Source: Mycolicibacterium porcinum (GTDB taxonomy: Bacteria > Actinomycetota > Actinomycetes > Mycobacteriales > Mycobacteriaceae). From it: a DNA stretch of 64,000 nt. The position numbers were made by a program, and so were the translations under genes. Location of the stretch: positions 124,001 through 188,000 of the forward strand of contig MSTD01000002.1 in NCBI GenBank assembly GCA_001942045.1. The letters are read 5' to 3'. This document shows, piece by piece, positions 8,894-18,115 of this stretch (the stretch's first letter is position 1; the number at the start of each line of letters is the position of its first letter). Under the pieces are notes generated by a model that saw only the letters and a program-made list of their open reading frames with translations, made no database searches and was not told the origin of the DNA.

Positions 8894-10087
8894 TCAGACC
8901 CGATAGTCGGAGAGCAGCCGCTTGCTGATGATGTTCTTCTGGATTTCGCTGGTGCCCTCGCCGATCAGCAGGAAGGGAGCGTCGCGCATCAGCCGCTCGA
9001 TCTCGTACTCCTTGGAGTAGCCGTATCCGCCATGGATCCGGAAGCTCTGCTGGGTGACCTCCGAACAGAACTCACTGCACATGAACTTCGCCATACCGGC
9101 CGCGACATCATTGCGTTCACCGGAGTCCTTGAGCCGCGCAGCATTGACCATCATCAGATGTGCGGCTTCGACTTTCGTTGCCATCTCGGCGATCTGGAAG
9201 GCGATCGCCTGGTGTTCGGCGATCGGCTTTCCAAAAGTCTCGCGTTGTTGGGCGTAACGCACCGCCAGCTCGAAGGCACGGATGCCCACCCCACAAGCGC
9301 GCGCGGACACGTTCACGCGACCGACCTCGACACCGTCCATCATCTGGAAGAAGCCCTGACCGGTGACCCCGCCGAGCACATCGTCGGCACTGGCGCGGTA
9401 GCCGTCGAAGATCAGCTCGGTGGTGTCGATGCCCTTGTAGCCGAGCTTGTCCAGCTTGCCGGGAATGGTCAGCCCGGGCACGACTTCGCCGAAGCCCGTG
9501 GGCTTTTCGACCAGGAACGCGGTCAGGTTGCGGTGCGGCTTTTCGGCGCCTTCGTCGGTGCGGACCAGCGCGGCCACCAGGGTGGAGCTGCCGCCGTTGG
9601 TCAGCCACATCTTCTGACCGTCGATCGTGTACGTGCCGTCGTCGTTCTTCTTGGCCCGGGTGCGGATGGCCGCCACGTCCGAGCCAAGCTCGGGCTCCGA
9701 CATCGAGAAGGCACCCCGCGTCTCGCCGGTGGCCATGCGCGGCAGGAACTTTTGCTTCTGGGCGTCGGTGCCGTGCTGGCGGATCATGTAGGCGACGATG
9801 AAGTGGGTGTTGATTACGCCGGACACGCTCATCCAGCCGCGGGCCAGTTCCTCGACGCACAGCGCGTAGGTCAGCAGCGATTCGCCGAGCCCGCCGTACT
9901 CCTCGGGGATCATCAACCCGAACAGGTCCATGTCCTTCATCTGGTCGACGATGGCCTGCGGGTAGGTGTCGGAATGCTCCAGCTCCTGGGCGGTCGGGAT
10001 GACCTCTTTGTCGACGAATTGCCGCACGGTCGAGACGATCTCGGTCTGGAACTCGGTGAGCCCCAGGGTCTGCGCGAGTCTGGTCAC
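8894..10087 (-). CDS. Acyl-CoA dehydrogenase (FadE-like)
   Basis: The GTG start at 10087 overlaps the thiolase stop (GTGA) and gives 397 residues, the normal length. Family signatures are present: FSMSEPELGSDVAAIRT near 130, QMWLTNGG near 160, and RIHGGYGYSKEYEIERLMRDAPFLLIGEGTSEIQ near the C-terminus, where the Glu of GEGTSEI matches the catalytic base of medium-chain enzymes. It would introduce the alpha-beta double bond using FAD and pass electrons to ETF. An open frame continues upstream to 10447 but lies inside the thiolase gene and was rejected. Confidence 0.9.
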   Translation of the reverse strand: MTRLAQTLGLTEFQTEIVSTVRQFVDKEVIPTAQELEHSDTYPQAIVDQMKDMDLFGLMIPEEYGGLGESLLTYALCVEELARGWMSVSGVINTHFIVAYMIRQHGTDAQKQKFLPRMATGETRGAFSMSEPELGSDVAAIRTRAKKNDDGTYTIDGQKMWLTNGGSSTLVAALVRTDEGAEKPHRNLTAFLVEKPTGFGEVVPGLTIPGKLDKLGYKGIDTTELIFDGYRASADDVLGGVTGQGFFQMMDGVEVGRVNVSARACGVGIRAFELAVRYAQQRETFGKPIAEHQAIAFQIAEMATKVEAAHLMMVNAARLKDSGERNDVAAGMAKFMCSEFCSEVTQQSFRIHGGYGYSKEYEIERLMRDAPFLLIGEGTSEIQKNIISKRLLSDYRV

Positions 10088-11301
10088 GATGACACCCTCT
10101 CGAATACCGCGGCCAGCCCCTGGCCGCCGCCGATGCACATGGTCTCCAGCCCGTAGCGGGCCTGACGCCGATCCAGCTCCCGGGCCAGAGTGGCCAGCAT
10201 GCGGCCGCCCGTCGCCCCCACCGGATGCCCCAGCGAGATCCCGGAACCCCGGACGTTGGTCCGGTCGAAGTCTGCCTCGCCGAACTTCCACTCCTTCATC
10301 ACCGCCAGCGCCTGCGCGGCGAACGCCTCGTTGAGCTCGATCAGGTCGATGTCGCTCAGCTGCAGGTCGGCCTTGGCCAGGGCTACCTCGGTGGCCGGCA
10401 CCGGCCCGATGCCCATGACGTTGGGCGCGACTCCGGCCGAGCCCCACGACACCATCCGCACCAGCGGCCGCAGGCCCAGCTCAGCCGCCTTCTCCGGGGT
10501 GGTCACGATGCACATGGACGCGGCATCGTTCTGGCCGCTGGAGTTCCCGGCGGTAACAGTGGCTTCCGGATCCTGCTTGAGCAGAACGGGTTTGAGCTTG
10601 GCCAGCGCCTCGACCGTGGTGTCGGCACGCGGGTGCTCGTCGGTGTCGATGACGGTCTCGCCTTTACGAGAGCTGACCGTCACGGGAATGATCTCGTCGG
10701 TCAGGACCCCGGACTCTTGGGCCGCCACCGCGCTGCGATGTGAGCGCACCGCGAGCTCGTCCTGCTCGACACGGCTGATGCCGTACTCGCGGCGCAGGTT
10801 CTCGGCGGTCTCCAGCATTCCGCCCGGCACGGGGTAGAACTGCCCACCGGCAGTGGTGCGGCCACGTGCCAGCCCGTCGTGGATCTGCACGCCGCTGCGG
10901 GCCCCGCCCCACCGCATGTCGGTGGAGTAGAACGCGACGTTGCTCATGCTCTCGGCGCCGCCGGCCACCACGAGATCGTTGTCTCCGCTGCGCACCTGCA
11001 GGCAGGCCTGGATCACCGCCTGCAGCCCGGAACCGCACCGGCGGTCCACCTGCATCCCGGGAACCGTCACCGGCAGGCCGGCGTCCAGCGCCACCACACG
11101 GCCGATGGCCGGGGCCTCACTGTTGGGATAGCAGTGGCCCAGAATGACGTCCTGTACCTGCTCGGGCGCCACGCCGGTGCGCTCCAGCAACCCCTTGAGC
11201 GCAGCGACGCCGAGTTCGACGGCGGACAGGGACTGGAACATGCCGCCATAGCGGCCGATCGGGGTACGGACCGGTTCGCAGATGACCGCGTCGCGCGTCA
11301 T
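10084..11301 (-). CDS. Acetyl-CoA C-acyltransferase (thiolase)
   Basis: The 405-residue protein keeps all thiolase landmarks: the nucleophilic Cys in [12 protein letters not shown] near 88, [11 protein letters not shown] near 325, the His in [12 protein letters not shown] near 358, and the second Cys in [12 protein letters not shown] near 388. It would cleave a 3-oxoacyl-CoA to acetyl-CoA (or propionyl-CoA) and a shortened acyl-CoA. It overlaps the SDR gene upstream (4 bases) and the acyl-CoA dehydrogenase downstream (4 bases), forming a tight beta-oxidation operon. Confidence 0.93.
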   Translation of the reverse strand: MTRDAVICEPVRTPIGRYGGMFQSLSAVELGVAALKGLLERTGVAPEQVQDVILGHCYPNSEAPAIGRVVALDAGLPVTVPGMQVDRRCGSGLQAVIQACLQVRSGDNDLVVAGGAESMSNVAFYSTDMRWGGARSGVQIHDGLARGRTTAGGQFYPVPGGMLETAENLRREYGISRVEQDELAVRSHRSAVAAQESGVLTDEIIPVTVSSRKGETVIDTDEHPRADTTVEALAKLKPVLLKQDPEATVTAGNSSGQNDAASMCIVTTPEKAAELGLRPLVRMVSWGSAGVAPNVMGIGPVPATEVALAKADLQLSDIDLIELNEAFAAQALAVMKEWKFGEADFDRTNVRGSGISLGHPVGATGGRMLATLARELDRRQARYGLETMCIGGGQGLAAVFERVSS

Positions 11302-12038
11302 ACGTGCCGCCCCCCGGTCACCTCGAGCACGGTGCCGGTCATGTATGACGACAGGTCGCTGGCCAGGAAGAGGGCGACCTTGGCCACCTCGTCGGGCTCA
11401 CCGGCACGGCCCATCGGGATCTCGGCCAGCTTCTCGTCCCAGATCCGTTGCGGCATGGCCTCGGTCATCGCCGAGCGGATCAGCCCCGGCTGGATGGCGT
11501 TGACCCGCACCCCGAGGTGGGCGAGTTCCTTCGCCGATGCCTTGGTCATGCCGACGATGCCGGCCTTGGCCGCCGAGTAGTTCGTCTGGCCGATCAAACC
11601 GACCTTGCCCGAGATCGAGGACATGTTCACGATCGCGCCGCGCTTGTTCTCGCGCATGATCGCCGCGGCCGATTTGGTGCCGTTCCAGGTGCCCTTCAGG
11701 TGCACCGCGATGACCTGATCGAACTGCTCCTCGGTCATCTTGCGCAACGTCGCGTCCCGCGTGATGCCCGCGTTGTTGACCATGATGTCCAGCCCGCCGA
11801 ACCGCTCGACGGCGGCCTGCACGAGCGCCTCCACCTCGGCGGATGAGGTCACGTCGCAACGCACCGCGATCGCAACTTCGGGGCCACCGAGTTCCTGGGC
11901 GGCCGCCTCGGTGGCCTCCAGGTTCACGTCCCCCAGCACGACCCGGGCGCCCTCGCCGATGAAGCGCTTCGCGATGGCCAGGCCAAGACCCTGGGCACCG
12001 CCTGTCACCACTGCAGTCTGACCGGTCAGCAACGACAC
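11298..12038 (-). CDS. SDR-family 3-hydroxyacyl-CoA dehydrogenase / 3-oxoacyl reductase (FabG-like)
   Basis: The 246-residue short-chain dehydrogenase has the Rossmann motif [12 protein letters not shown] near residue 12, VNNAGIT near 84, and the catalytic Ser-Tyr-Lys in MSSISG and NYSAAKAG near 136-157. In this operon it would supply the 3-hydroxyacyl-CoA to 3-oxoacyl-CoA step before the thiolase. The GTG at 12038 was preferred because it has an AGGTGA ribosome site 4 bases upstream and the normal family N-terminus. An ATG at 12086 would add 16 residues and consume the divergent promoter region. Confidence 0.88.
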   Translation of the reverse strand: MSLLTGQTAVVTGGAQGLGLAIAKRFIGEGARVVLGDVNLEATEAAAQELGGPEVAIAVRCDVTSSAEVEALVQAAVERFGGLDIMVNNAGITRDATLRKMTEEQFDQVIAVHLKGTWNGTKSAAAIMRENKRGAIVNMSSISGKVGLIGQTNYSAAKAGIVGMTKASAKELAHLGVRVNAIQPGLIRSAMTEAMPQRIWDEKLAEIPMGRAGEPDEVAKVALFLASDLSSYMTGTVLEVTGGRHV

Positions 12039-12089
12039 CTGATCACCTAACTTTCGATCGCGGGGGCTCTGTCTGAGCCAGATCATATT

Positions 12090-12099
12090 TCATATACGA
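12090..12099. promoter_or_regulatory. AT-rich partial dyad in the divergent promoter region
   Basis: The 114-base gap 12039-12152 separates the divergent SDR and acyl-CoA dehydrogenase genes. Its AT-rich core reads atttcatatacgatatt. The sequence tcatatacga is one pair away from a perfect dyad and resembles TNGTATACNA-type FadR/GntR sites. It is a plausible operator for the GntR protein encoded at 8222-8890, by inference only. Confidence 0.35.
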
Positions 12100-12152
12100 T
12101 ATTGGAGATTCATCGCCCCCGCGGATTCCGCGCGACGAAATGGAGCTCACCT

Positions 12153-13334
12153 GTGACCACGACCGCGGCCACTTCCGAAGTCAGCGACGAGGACTTCGCC
12201 GAGATCCTGGCGCAGACCCGCAGCTTCATCCGCTCCACCGTGGCGCCCCGCGAGAACGAGATCCTGGCCACCGACCGGGTGCCCGACGATCTGCGCGAGC
12301 AGGCCAAGAACATGGGGTTGTTCGGTTACGCGATCCCCCAGCAGTGGGGCGGCCTCGGCCTCAATCTGGCCCAAGATGTCGAACTGGCAATGGAATTCGG
12401 GTACACGTCACTGGCCCTGCGGTCGATGTTCGGCACCAACAACGGCATCGCCGGGCAGGTCCTGGTCGGCTTCGGCACCGACGAGCAGAAGTCCCGATGG
12501 TTGGAGGGCATCGCGTCCGGCGATGTCGTCGCCTCCTTCGCCCTGACCGAGCCCGGCGCCGGATCGAACCCGGCGGGCTTGCGCACCAAGGCCGTTCGGG
12601 ACGGGGACGACTGGGTGATCGACGGCCAGAAGCGGTTCATCACCAACGCGCCCACCGCGAATCTGTTCGTCGTGTTCGCCCGCACCCGCCCGGCCGACGA
12701 GAAGGGCGCCGGTATCGCCGTCTTTCTGGTGCCGGCCGACGCTGCCGGTGTCGAAGTCGGCGCCAAGGACGCCAAGATGGGCCAAGAGGGCGCCTGGACC
12801 GCCGACGTCAACTTCACCGGCGTTCGGGTGCCAGACAGCGCGCTCGTCGGTGGCAGCGAGGACGTCGGCTACCGCGCCGCGATGACCTCCCTGGCCCGCG
12901 GCCGGGTCCACATCGCAGCCCTCGCAGTGGGATCCGCGCAACGCGCACTCGACGAGTCGGTCGCCTACGCCGCCGCGGCCACCCAGGGCGGTCAACCGAT
13001 CGGAAGCTTCCAGTTGGTGCAGGCGATGATCGCCGACCAGCAGACCGGAGTGATGGCCGGACGGGCCCTGGTGCGCGACGCCGCGGCCAAGTGGGTGTCC
13101 GGCGAGGACCGCCGCATCGCCCCGTCGGCCGCCAAGTTGTTCTGCACCGAAATGGCAGGCAACGTCGCCGATCTCGCCGTCCAGATCCACGGCGGCACCG
13201 GCTACATGCGCGAGGTCCCGGTCGAGCGCATCTACCGCGAGGTCCGGCTACTGCGCCTGTACGAGGGCACCAGCGAGATCCAGCGACTCATCATCGGCGG
13301 CGGGCTGGTCAAGGCCGCCCAACGTCAGCTCTGA
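12153..13334 (+). CDS. Acyl-CoA dehydrogenase (FadE-like)
   Basis: The GTG at 12153 follows a GGAG site by 7 bases and gives 393 residues. Motifs are complete: FALTEPGAGSNPAGLRT near 130, QKRFITNAP near 157, and QIHGGTGYMREVPVERIYREVRLLRLYEGTSEIQ near the end, with the catalytic Glu in YEGTSEI. It is a second full acyl-CoA dehydrogenase in the same locus, divergent from the first operon. It is followed by a mycofactocin-coupled SDR and an acyl-CoA synthetase. An in-frame ATG at 12102 would add 17 residues that do not look like the family. Confidence 0.9.
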   Translation: MTTTAATSEVSDEDFAEILAQTRSFIRSTVAPRENEILATDRVPDDLREQAKNMGLFGYAIPQQWGGLGLNLAQDVELAMEFGYTSLALRSMFGTNNGIAGQVLVGFGTDEQKSRWLEGIASGDVVASFALTEPGAGSNPAGLRTKAVRDGDDWVIDGQKRFITNAPTANLFVVFARTRPADEKGAGIAVFLVPADAAGVEVGAKDAKMGQEGAWTADVNFTGVRVPDSALVGGSEDVGYRAAMTSLARGRVHIAALAVGSAQRALDESVAYAAAATQGGQPIGSFQLVQAMIADQQTGVMAGRALVRDAAAKWVSGEDRRIAPSAAKLFCTEMAGNVADLAVQIHGGTGYMREVPVERIYREVRLLRLYEGTSEIQRLIIGGGLVKAAQRQL

Positions 13335-13390
13335 ACGACGACGTTACTATCGAACGCATTACAGTGATGTCCACGATATGAGGAGCGCCC

Positions 13391-14212
13391 ATGGCTGACC
13401 GGTTGTCCGGCAAGGTTGCATTCATCACCGGAGCAGCGCGCGGTCAGGGCCGCGCCCACGCGGTCAAACTGGCCGACGAGGGCGCCGACATCATCGCCGT
13501 CGACATCGCCGGGCCACTGCCGTCGTGCGTGCCGTACAACCCGGCCACCCCGGAGGATCTCGACGAGACCGTGCGCCTGGTGGAGAAGACCGGCCGTCGC
13601 ATCCACGCCGTCGTCGCCGACACCCGGGACCAGGCCGCCCTGACTGCCGCGGTCGACGCCGGCGTCGCCGAGTTCGGCCGCCTCGACGTGATCGTGGCCA
13701 ATGCCGGAGTCTCGGCGCCGCAGGCATGGAACCAGATCTCCCCCGGCGACTTCCGCGACGTCCTCGACATCAACGTCACCGGAACCTGGAACGCCGTCAT
13801 GGCCGGCGCGCAGCGCATCATCGACGGCGGCGACGGCGGGTCGATCATCTTGATCAGCTCGGCCGCGGGAATCAGCATGCAGCCCTTCATGATCCACTAC
13901 ACCGCCAGTAAGCACGCGGTGACAGGCATGGCCCGCGCGTTTGCCGCCGAACTCGGGCCGCATTCGATCCGGGTCAACAGCGTGCACCCCGGACCGGTGG
14001 CCACCGACATGGGTACCGGCGACATGATCGGCGCGCTGCAACGCGCCGGCGCCACCAACCCGCAGCTGGCCCACATGGGCACCCCGATGATGCCGCCGTA
14101 CATCAGCACCGCCGAGGACATCGCCGACACGGTCTGCTGGCTGGCGTCCGACGAATCCAAATGCATCACCGCTTCGGCGATCTCGGTCGACCTCGGGTCC
14201 TCGCAGTACTGA
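13391..14212 (+). CDS. Mycofactocin-coupled SDR-family oxidoreductase
   Basis: The 273-residue protein begins LSGKVAFITGAARGQGRAHAV, then AVDIAGPLPSCVPYNPATPEDL, then RLDVIVANAGV. This wording, with the RGQGR Rossmann loop and the extra loop after the second strand, marks the TIGR03971 group, whose NAD cofactor is held tightly and recycled through mycofactocin. The catalytic Ser and YTASK are at about 158 and 173. The substrate is presumably an alcohol or hydroxyacyl intermediate of the locus. The start has a GGAG site 6 bases upstream and is 56 bases after the previous gene. Confidence 0.87.
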   Translation: MADRLSGKVAFITGAARGQGRAHAVKLADEGADIIAVDIAGPLPSCVPYNPATPEDLDETVRLVEKTGRRIHAVVADTRDQAALTAAVDAGVAEFGRLDVIVANAGVSAPQAWNQISPGDFRDVLDINVTGTWNAVMAGAQRIIDGGDGGSIILISSAAGISMQPFMIHYTASKHAVTGMARAFAAELGPHSIRVNSVHPGPVATDMGTGDMIGALQRAGATNPQLAHMGTPMMPPYISTAEDIADTVCWLASDESKCITASAISVDLGSSQY

Positions 14213-14219
14213 TCGCGCG

Positions 14220-15692
14220 ATGGACTTCGCCGACACCCTGGCAGCCGCCCTGGCCGGTTACGGGCCGCAGCCCTGCATGGAGTTCGAGCGCACCTGGTAC
14301 ACCGGCGACGACATCGCACACGTCATCGAGGCCACCGAAGCTGCCCTCGCGGGGGCTTCGGTGGCACCCGGCGAGCCGGTCGGCGTCGTCGTCCGCAACC
14401 GGGTGGCCCATGCCGCGGCGATCCTGGGGTTCATCGCGTCCCGGCGACCGGTGGTGATGATCTACTCGTATCAATCGGCCTCCGCGATCGCCAGAGACGT
14501 CGAAAGCCTGGCATTGCCGGCGATTCTCGCTGACACCGACGACTGGACACCGCAGCTGCGCGACGCGGTGCGCTCGGCCGGTTCGGCCGGCATCTCGTTG
14601 TCCGGCGACGCGCGCAGTGTCGGCTTCACCGCGTCCCGTCAACCGGGCAGCCGGCACGACCCGGAGTTGGCGAAGTCCGGCCTGCACATCCTGACCAGCG
14701 GTACCACCGGCCCACCGAAACGAATCCCGGTCGCCACCAACGTTCTTGCGCACACCGTGCTGAGCATGACGATCGGCACGGGCACCGAGGTAGTCGGTCC
14801 CGACACACCGCCGACACTGGTGTACTGGCCGTTCGGCAGCATCGGTGTCTGTCAGCTGCTGGCCGCGCCGTGCGCGGGCAAGCGCATGGTGCTGCTGGAG
14901 AAGTTCAGTGTCGATGAGTGGGTCCGGGCCATCAAGACCTACCGGATCACCTGGGCCGGGGTGCAACCGGCGATCCTCCGCATGCTGCTGCAGGCCGACG
15001 TCCCACCCGAGGATCTGGCGTCTCTGGAGGGACTGTCGGGCGGCTCTGGGCCGTTGGAGCCGGAGTTACGGGCCGAGTTCGAGGGGCGCTACGGAATACC
15101 GCTGCTGTGGGCCTACGGGGCAACCGAATTCGCGGGCTCGGTGTGCAGCTGGACCCCTGAGTCCTACCGCCGTTACGGCGCGGACAAGCCCGACAGTGTC
15201 GGGCAGCCGCTCCCGGGCGTGCGGGTCCGCATCGTCGACCCCGACACCGCCGCCGAAGTACCCACCGGCTCCGTCGGACTGCTCGAAGCCAGCGTCGCGG
15301 TCATCGGACCGGATTGGGTGCGCACCACCGACCTGGCCTCCGTCGACGAGGACGGATTCGTCACTCTGCACGGGCGCGGTGATGGGGCGATCAACCGCGG
15401 CGGCTTCAAGGTCCTCCCGGAAACGGTTCGACGGGTGCTGATTTCGCATCCCAGTGTGCTCGACGCATGCGTGGTGGGGGTTCCGGATCCGCGCCTCGGC
15501 GCGGTACCGTTCGCTGCCGTCGAACTCCGGCGCGACGCCGTCGCCCCCACTGAAGCCGAGCTGAAAGACCTGGTGCGCGAAGAGTTACCGAGCCATCATG
15601 TGCCGGTGGCGGTGGCGGTCGTCGACGCACTCCCCCGCAACGCCGCCCTCAAGGTGCGCCCGGGAGACGTTGCGGCGTTGTACCGCACGTAA
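14220..15692 (+). CDS. Acyl-CoA synthetase (FadD-like)
   Basis: This 490-residue ligase has A3 as LTSGTTGPPKRIPVATN near residue 160, A5 as WAYGATEFAGSVCSW near 300, A7 as RTTDLASVDEDGFVTLHGR, and an A10 lysine in NAALKVRPGD instead of the usual SGK. Both the PPKR turn and the YxATEF..W segment are shared with the synthetase at 1686-3134. It starts 7 bases after the SDR stop, so it belongs to the same transcript, and it ends just before a palindromic terminator facing a convergent gene. Confidence 0.9.
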   Translation: MDFADTLAAALAGYGPQPCMEFERTWYTGDDIAHVIEATEAALAGASVAPGEPVGVVVRNRVAHAAAILGFIASRRPVVMIYSYQSASAIARDVESLALPAILADTDDWTPQLRDAVRSAGSAGISLSGDARSVGFTASRQPGSRHDPELAKSGLHILTSGTTGPPKRIPVATNVLAHTVLSMTIGTGTEVVGPDTPPTLVYWPFGSIGVCQLLAAPCAGKRMVLLEKFSVDEWVRAIKTYRITWAGVQPAILRMLLQADVPPEDLASLEGLSGGSGPLEPELRAEFEGRYGIPLLWAYGATEFAGSVCSWTPESYRRYGADKPDSVGQPLPGVRVRIVDPDTAAEVPTGSVGLLEASVAVIGPDWVRTTDLASVDEDGFVTLHGRGDGAINRGGFKVLPETVRRVLISHPSVLDACVVGVPDPRLGAVPFAAVELRRDAVAPTEAELKDLVREELPSHHVPVAVAVVDALPRNAALKVRPGDVAALYRT

Positions 15693-15700
15693 CCTGCCCC

Positions 15701-15760
15701 GCGAGCAGACGCAAAACTGCCTATTTGGCAACGAAATTAGGCAGTTTTATGTCTGCTCGC
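15701..15760. terminator. Palindrome of the GCGAGCAGACGC family between convergent genes
   Basis: The arms start gcgagcagacgcaaaactgc on the left (from 15701) and end gcagttttatgtctgctcgc on the right (to 15760). They pair with only a few mismatches around an AT-rich loop of about 15 bases. The element sits 8 bases after one gene and 10 bases before the end of the opposing gene, so it could stop transcription from both sides. Confidence 0.6.
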
Positions 15761-15770
15761 CGCGCCTTGA

Positions 15771-16679
15771 TCAAGCCCTGCCCAAGGTGCGGGTCAGGAA
15801 CCTCACCTGATCGTCGGCAGCGGTGTCGAACCAGTCATGACCTGGCCACACGTCGAAGTGGTCGCACGGGTAGTGGTGGACCTGGGCCCGCGCCTGCACG
15901 GCGGTCTTCATCACGGAGTTGGCCGGTACGAACCGGTCGAAATCGGCAATCTGAATCAGCACAGGGCATTTCAGTGCCTTGGCCGCGGCACCGGTGCGGA
16001 TCTGCACGAGTTCCATGCCGATGGCCGAGTCGACTTCGTTGCGCCATGTGGGCCCGGCGATGGCACGGTAGCTGTCGTATGCCCCGTCGAGGGCCAGTGC
16101 GCCCGGCTCCCCCGGCTTGGCCGCCAGCGGCATCAACGTCGGCATGCCACCAGTTGCCACCGCCACGCGACTCTTCACCCCGGCGAGCGTCCAGCGCAGC
16201 GCGGACGCGACATCGCGGTGCGCCACCGCCGCCCGGCTGGCGGCCAGCCCATTCGTCAGCGGGGTCATGCCGATCACGGCGGCCACATCGGCGCACTGCG
16301 CGGCCACCCGCAGGACGTGACTACCGGAGAACGACGATCCCCACAGCACCACCCGGCTGCGATCCACCCCCGGCAGTTGCTGGGCCGCCGCGATGGCCGC
16401 ACCGTAATCGGCCATCTGCCGCTCGACCGAAACGCTCTGCCGCGGTTGCCCTTCAGAGGCTCCGAATCCGCGGTAATCGAAGGCCACCACATCGATGCCC
16501 GCCGCGCTGAACCGCTCCGCGAAAGGTTCCAGGCCCGAGTCCTTGGTGCCACCGAACCCGTGCGCCATGACCACCACCGGTCGCCCTGCCGGCCCGGTGA
16601 ACCCATCACCGGTGGCGGCGAAATGCCAGGCGCTGCAACGCTCGCCGGCCGAATAGAAGGTCATCTCGGTGTAGGTCAT
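15771..16679 (-). CDS. Alpha/beta hydrolase, partner of the adjacent monooxygenase
   Basis: The 302-residue protein has the hydrolase landmarks VVVMAHGFGGTKDSGLEPFAERF (oxyanion region) near 36, AFDYRGFGASEG near 66, a nucleophile elbow WGSSFSG near 113, and a late Asp (ADFDRFVPAN) and His (CDHFDVW). The elbow is GxSxS rather than GxSxG. It overlaps the FMO-type monooxygenase by 4 bases (ATGA), so the two proteins are made together. A natural reading is oxidation of a ketone to an ester followed by hydrolysis, but this is inferred. Confidence 0.83.
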   Translation of the reverse strand: MTYTEMTFYSAGERCSAWHFAATGDGFTGPAGRPVVVMAHGFGGTKDSGLEPFAERFSAAGIDVVAFDYRGFGASEGQPRQSVSVERQMADYGAAIAAAQQLPGVDRSRVVLWGSSFSGSHVLRVAAQCADVAAVIGMTPLTNGLAASRAAVAHRDVASALRWTLAGVKSRVAVATGGMPTLMPLAAKPGEPGALALDGAYDSYRAIAGPTWRNEVDSAIGMELVQIRTGAAAKALKCPVLIQIADFDRFVPANSVMKTAVQARAQVHHYPCDHFDVWPGHDWFDTAADDQVRFLTRTLGRA

Positions 16680-18034
16680 ACCGTCACCCCGGCGACCGTC
16701 GGCAGCCCGGCCGCCGCGGCGCGTTCAGCTCCGGCCGGCAATTCGCGCGTGCGGATGTCGTGCTCGTAATAGAAGTAGTCCACCTGCTGGGTATGCCGGG
16801 GCCGGTCGGTGCAGTGCCCACCGTGCAGCTGCTGGTCGGCATCGATCACGCGCTCCATCTCGGGCACCGGCGGCAGCGCGTAACGTCCGACCGCGTAGGC
16901 GGCCAACACCCGGGACTGGCATTCCACGAAGGGGAACAGTGTCGGAATCGCCTGCGCGAAACCCATGAACACCAGATCGTCCATCCCGGGCTTGAACATC
17001 CGCTTGTACAGCCGGATGTGGTTGCCGGGAGCGCTGACGACGTCCCGGTCGAAGAACGGGAAGGTGATGTTGTAGCCCGTCGCGTAGACGATCGCGTCGA
17101 AGTCGTCGCTGGTCCCGTCCTCGAAATGCACGGTGGCGCCGTCCAAACGGGACACATTCGGCTTCGGGATGACGTCACCGGAGCCCAGCCGCAGCGGCAA
17201 CTCCACCGACTGCGTCGGGTGGGCTTCGAAGAGCTTGTGATTCGGCGCGGGCAACCCGTACATCGTCGGATCGGTGCCGAGCATCGGCCCGATCAGCTGG
17301 ACCAGCTTGCGCTGCCACGACAACGGCAGATACGGATTGGTCCGGAAGTACTTGTCACCAGGTTGTCCCGCAATGTATTTCGGCACAATCCAGGCGCTCG
17401 AGCGGGTGGACAGCGTGACCTTGTTCTGCAGCGCCTTGGACGACAGCTCCACGGTGATATCGGCAGCGCTGTTCCCGATGCCCACCACCAGAATCCGCTT
17501 GCCGGTGAGCTCGAGCGGTTCCGTGGGGTCGATGTAGTGGTGGGAATGGATCTCCTCACCGGCGAATGCCCCGGGAAACTCCGGCAGCCGAGGGTCCCAG
17601 TGATGGCCGTTGGCGACGACGAGCAGATCGAACTCGCGCCGGGCGCCGGCCTGATCCTCGATCTCCCACCCGCCGCCGTCGCTCCGGGCGGCGTGCACCA
17701 CGCCGTTGTTGAACTCGATGTTCTCCAACAGCCCGAAGGCGTTCGCATAGGCGTCCAGATAGGACTTGATATCGGAGTGGTGCGGGAACGACGGGAAATG
17801 CTCGGGAATCGGAAAGTCCTTGAACGACAACCGATGCTTGCTGGTGTCGATGTGCAGGGAGCGATACGCGCTGCTGTGGCCGTTCGGGTTGCCGAAGGCC
17901 CAGTTACCACCGATCCGGTCCGACGTCTCGAATGTCGTGTAGGGCACCCGGTAATCCTTGAGCATCTTTCCTGCGGTGAGCCCGCTGATGCCGGCGCCGA
18001 TGATCGCGGTCCGCGGCAGTGAACGCTGCAACAC
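16676..18034 (-). CDS. Flavin-containing monooxygenase (FMO/Baeyer-Villiger-like)
   Basis: The 452-residue protein carries two dinucleotide-binding motifs, GAGISG at residues 13-18 (FAD) and GIGNSAAD near 187 (NADPH). Between them is the FMO fingerprint FAGEEIHSHHY, which fits F-x-G-x3-H-x3-Y. Type I Baeyer-Villiger enzymes have Trp in place of the final Tyr, so this is the FMO branch, though some members of that branch also do Baeyer-Villiger oxidation. RIGGNWAFGN near 41 is also typical. The upstream region holds two dyads. It is co-transcribed with an alpha/beta hydrolase. Confidence 0.88.
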   Translation of the reverse strand: MLQRSLPRTAIIGAGISGLTAGKMLKDYRVPYTTFETSDRIGGNWAFGNPNGHSSAYRSLHIDTSKHRLSFKDFPIPEHFPSFPHHSDIKSYLDAYANAFGLLENIEFNNGVVHAARSDGGGWEIEDQAGARREFDLLVVANGHHWDPRLPEFPGAFAGEEIHSHHYIDPTEPLELTGKRILVVGIGNSAADITVELSSKALQNKVTLSTRSSAWIVPKYIAGQPGDKYFRTNPYLPLSWQRKLVQLIGPMLGTDPTMYGLPAPNHKLFEAHPTQSVELPLRLGSGDVIPKPNVSRLDGATVHFEDGTSDDFDAIVYATGYNITFPFFDRDVVSAPGNHIRLYKRMFKPGMDDLVFMGFAQAIPTLFPFVECQSRVLAAYAVGRYALPPVPEMERVIDADQQLHGGHCTDRPRHTQQVDYFYYEHDIRTRELPAGAERAAAAGLPTVAGVTV

Positions 18035-18076
18035 AGTGCTCCTTCACGTTGTGATCCAGAACACTAACAGCGGAGT

Positions 18077-18112
18077 TTGACGGACGTCAATGAATTCTGA
18101 CAAGTGTCAGAA
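18077..18112. promoter_or_regulatory. Two adjacent dyads upstream of the monooxygenase operon
   Basis: The first, ttgacggacgtcaa (18077-18090), has 5-base arms. The second, ttctgacaagtgtcagaa (18095-18112), has perfect 8-base arms around AG. They lie 43-78 bases before the monooxygenase start codon. TGACA-NN-TGTCA dyads are typical operator shapes for TetR-type regulators, but no regulator gene adjoins this operon. Confidence 0.5.
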
Positions 18113-18115
18113 ACG

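Noticed and set aside
8618..10156. A 512-codon plus-strand open frame opposite the acyl-CoA dehydrogenase and GntR genes
   Set aside because: It is a high-GC shadow frame. The minus strand here encodes clear family motifs, and the plus-strand product is rich in Gly, Asp, Val, His and Arg with no domain pattern.
16760..18022. A 420-codon plus-strand open frame opposite the monooxygenase gene
   Set aside because: It is a shadow of a well-supported flavoprotein gene; the composition is typical of antisense frames in GC-rich DNA.
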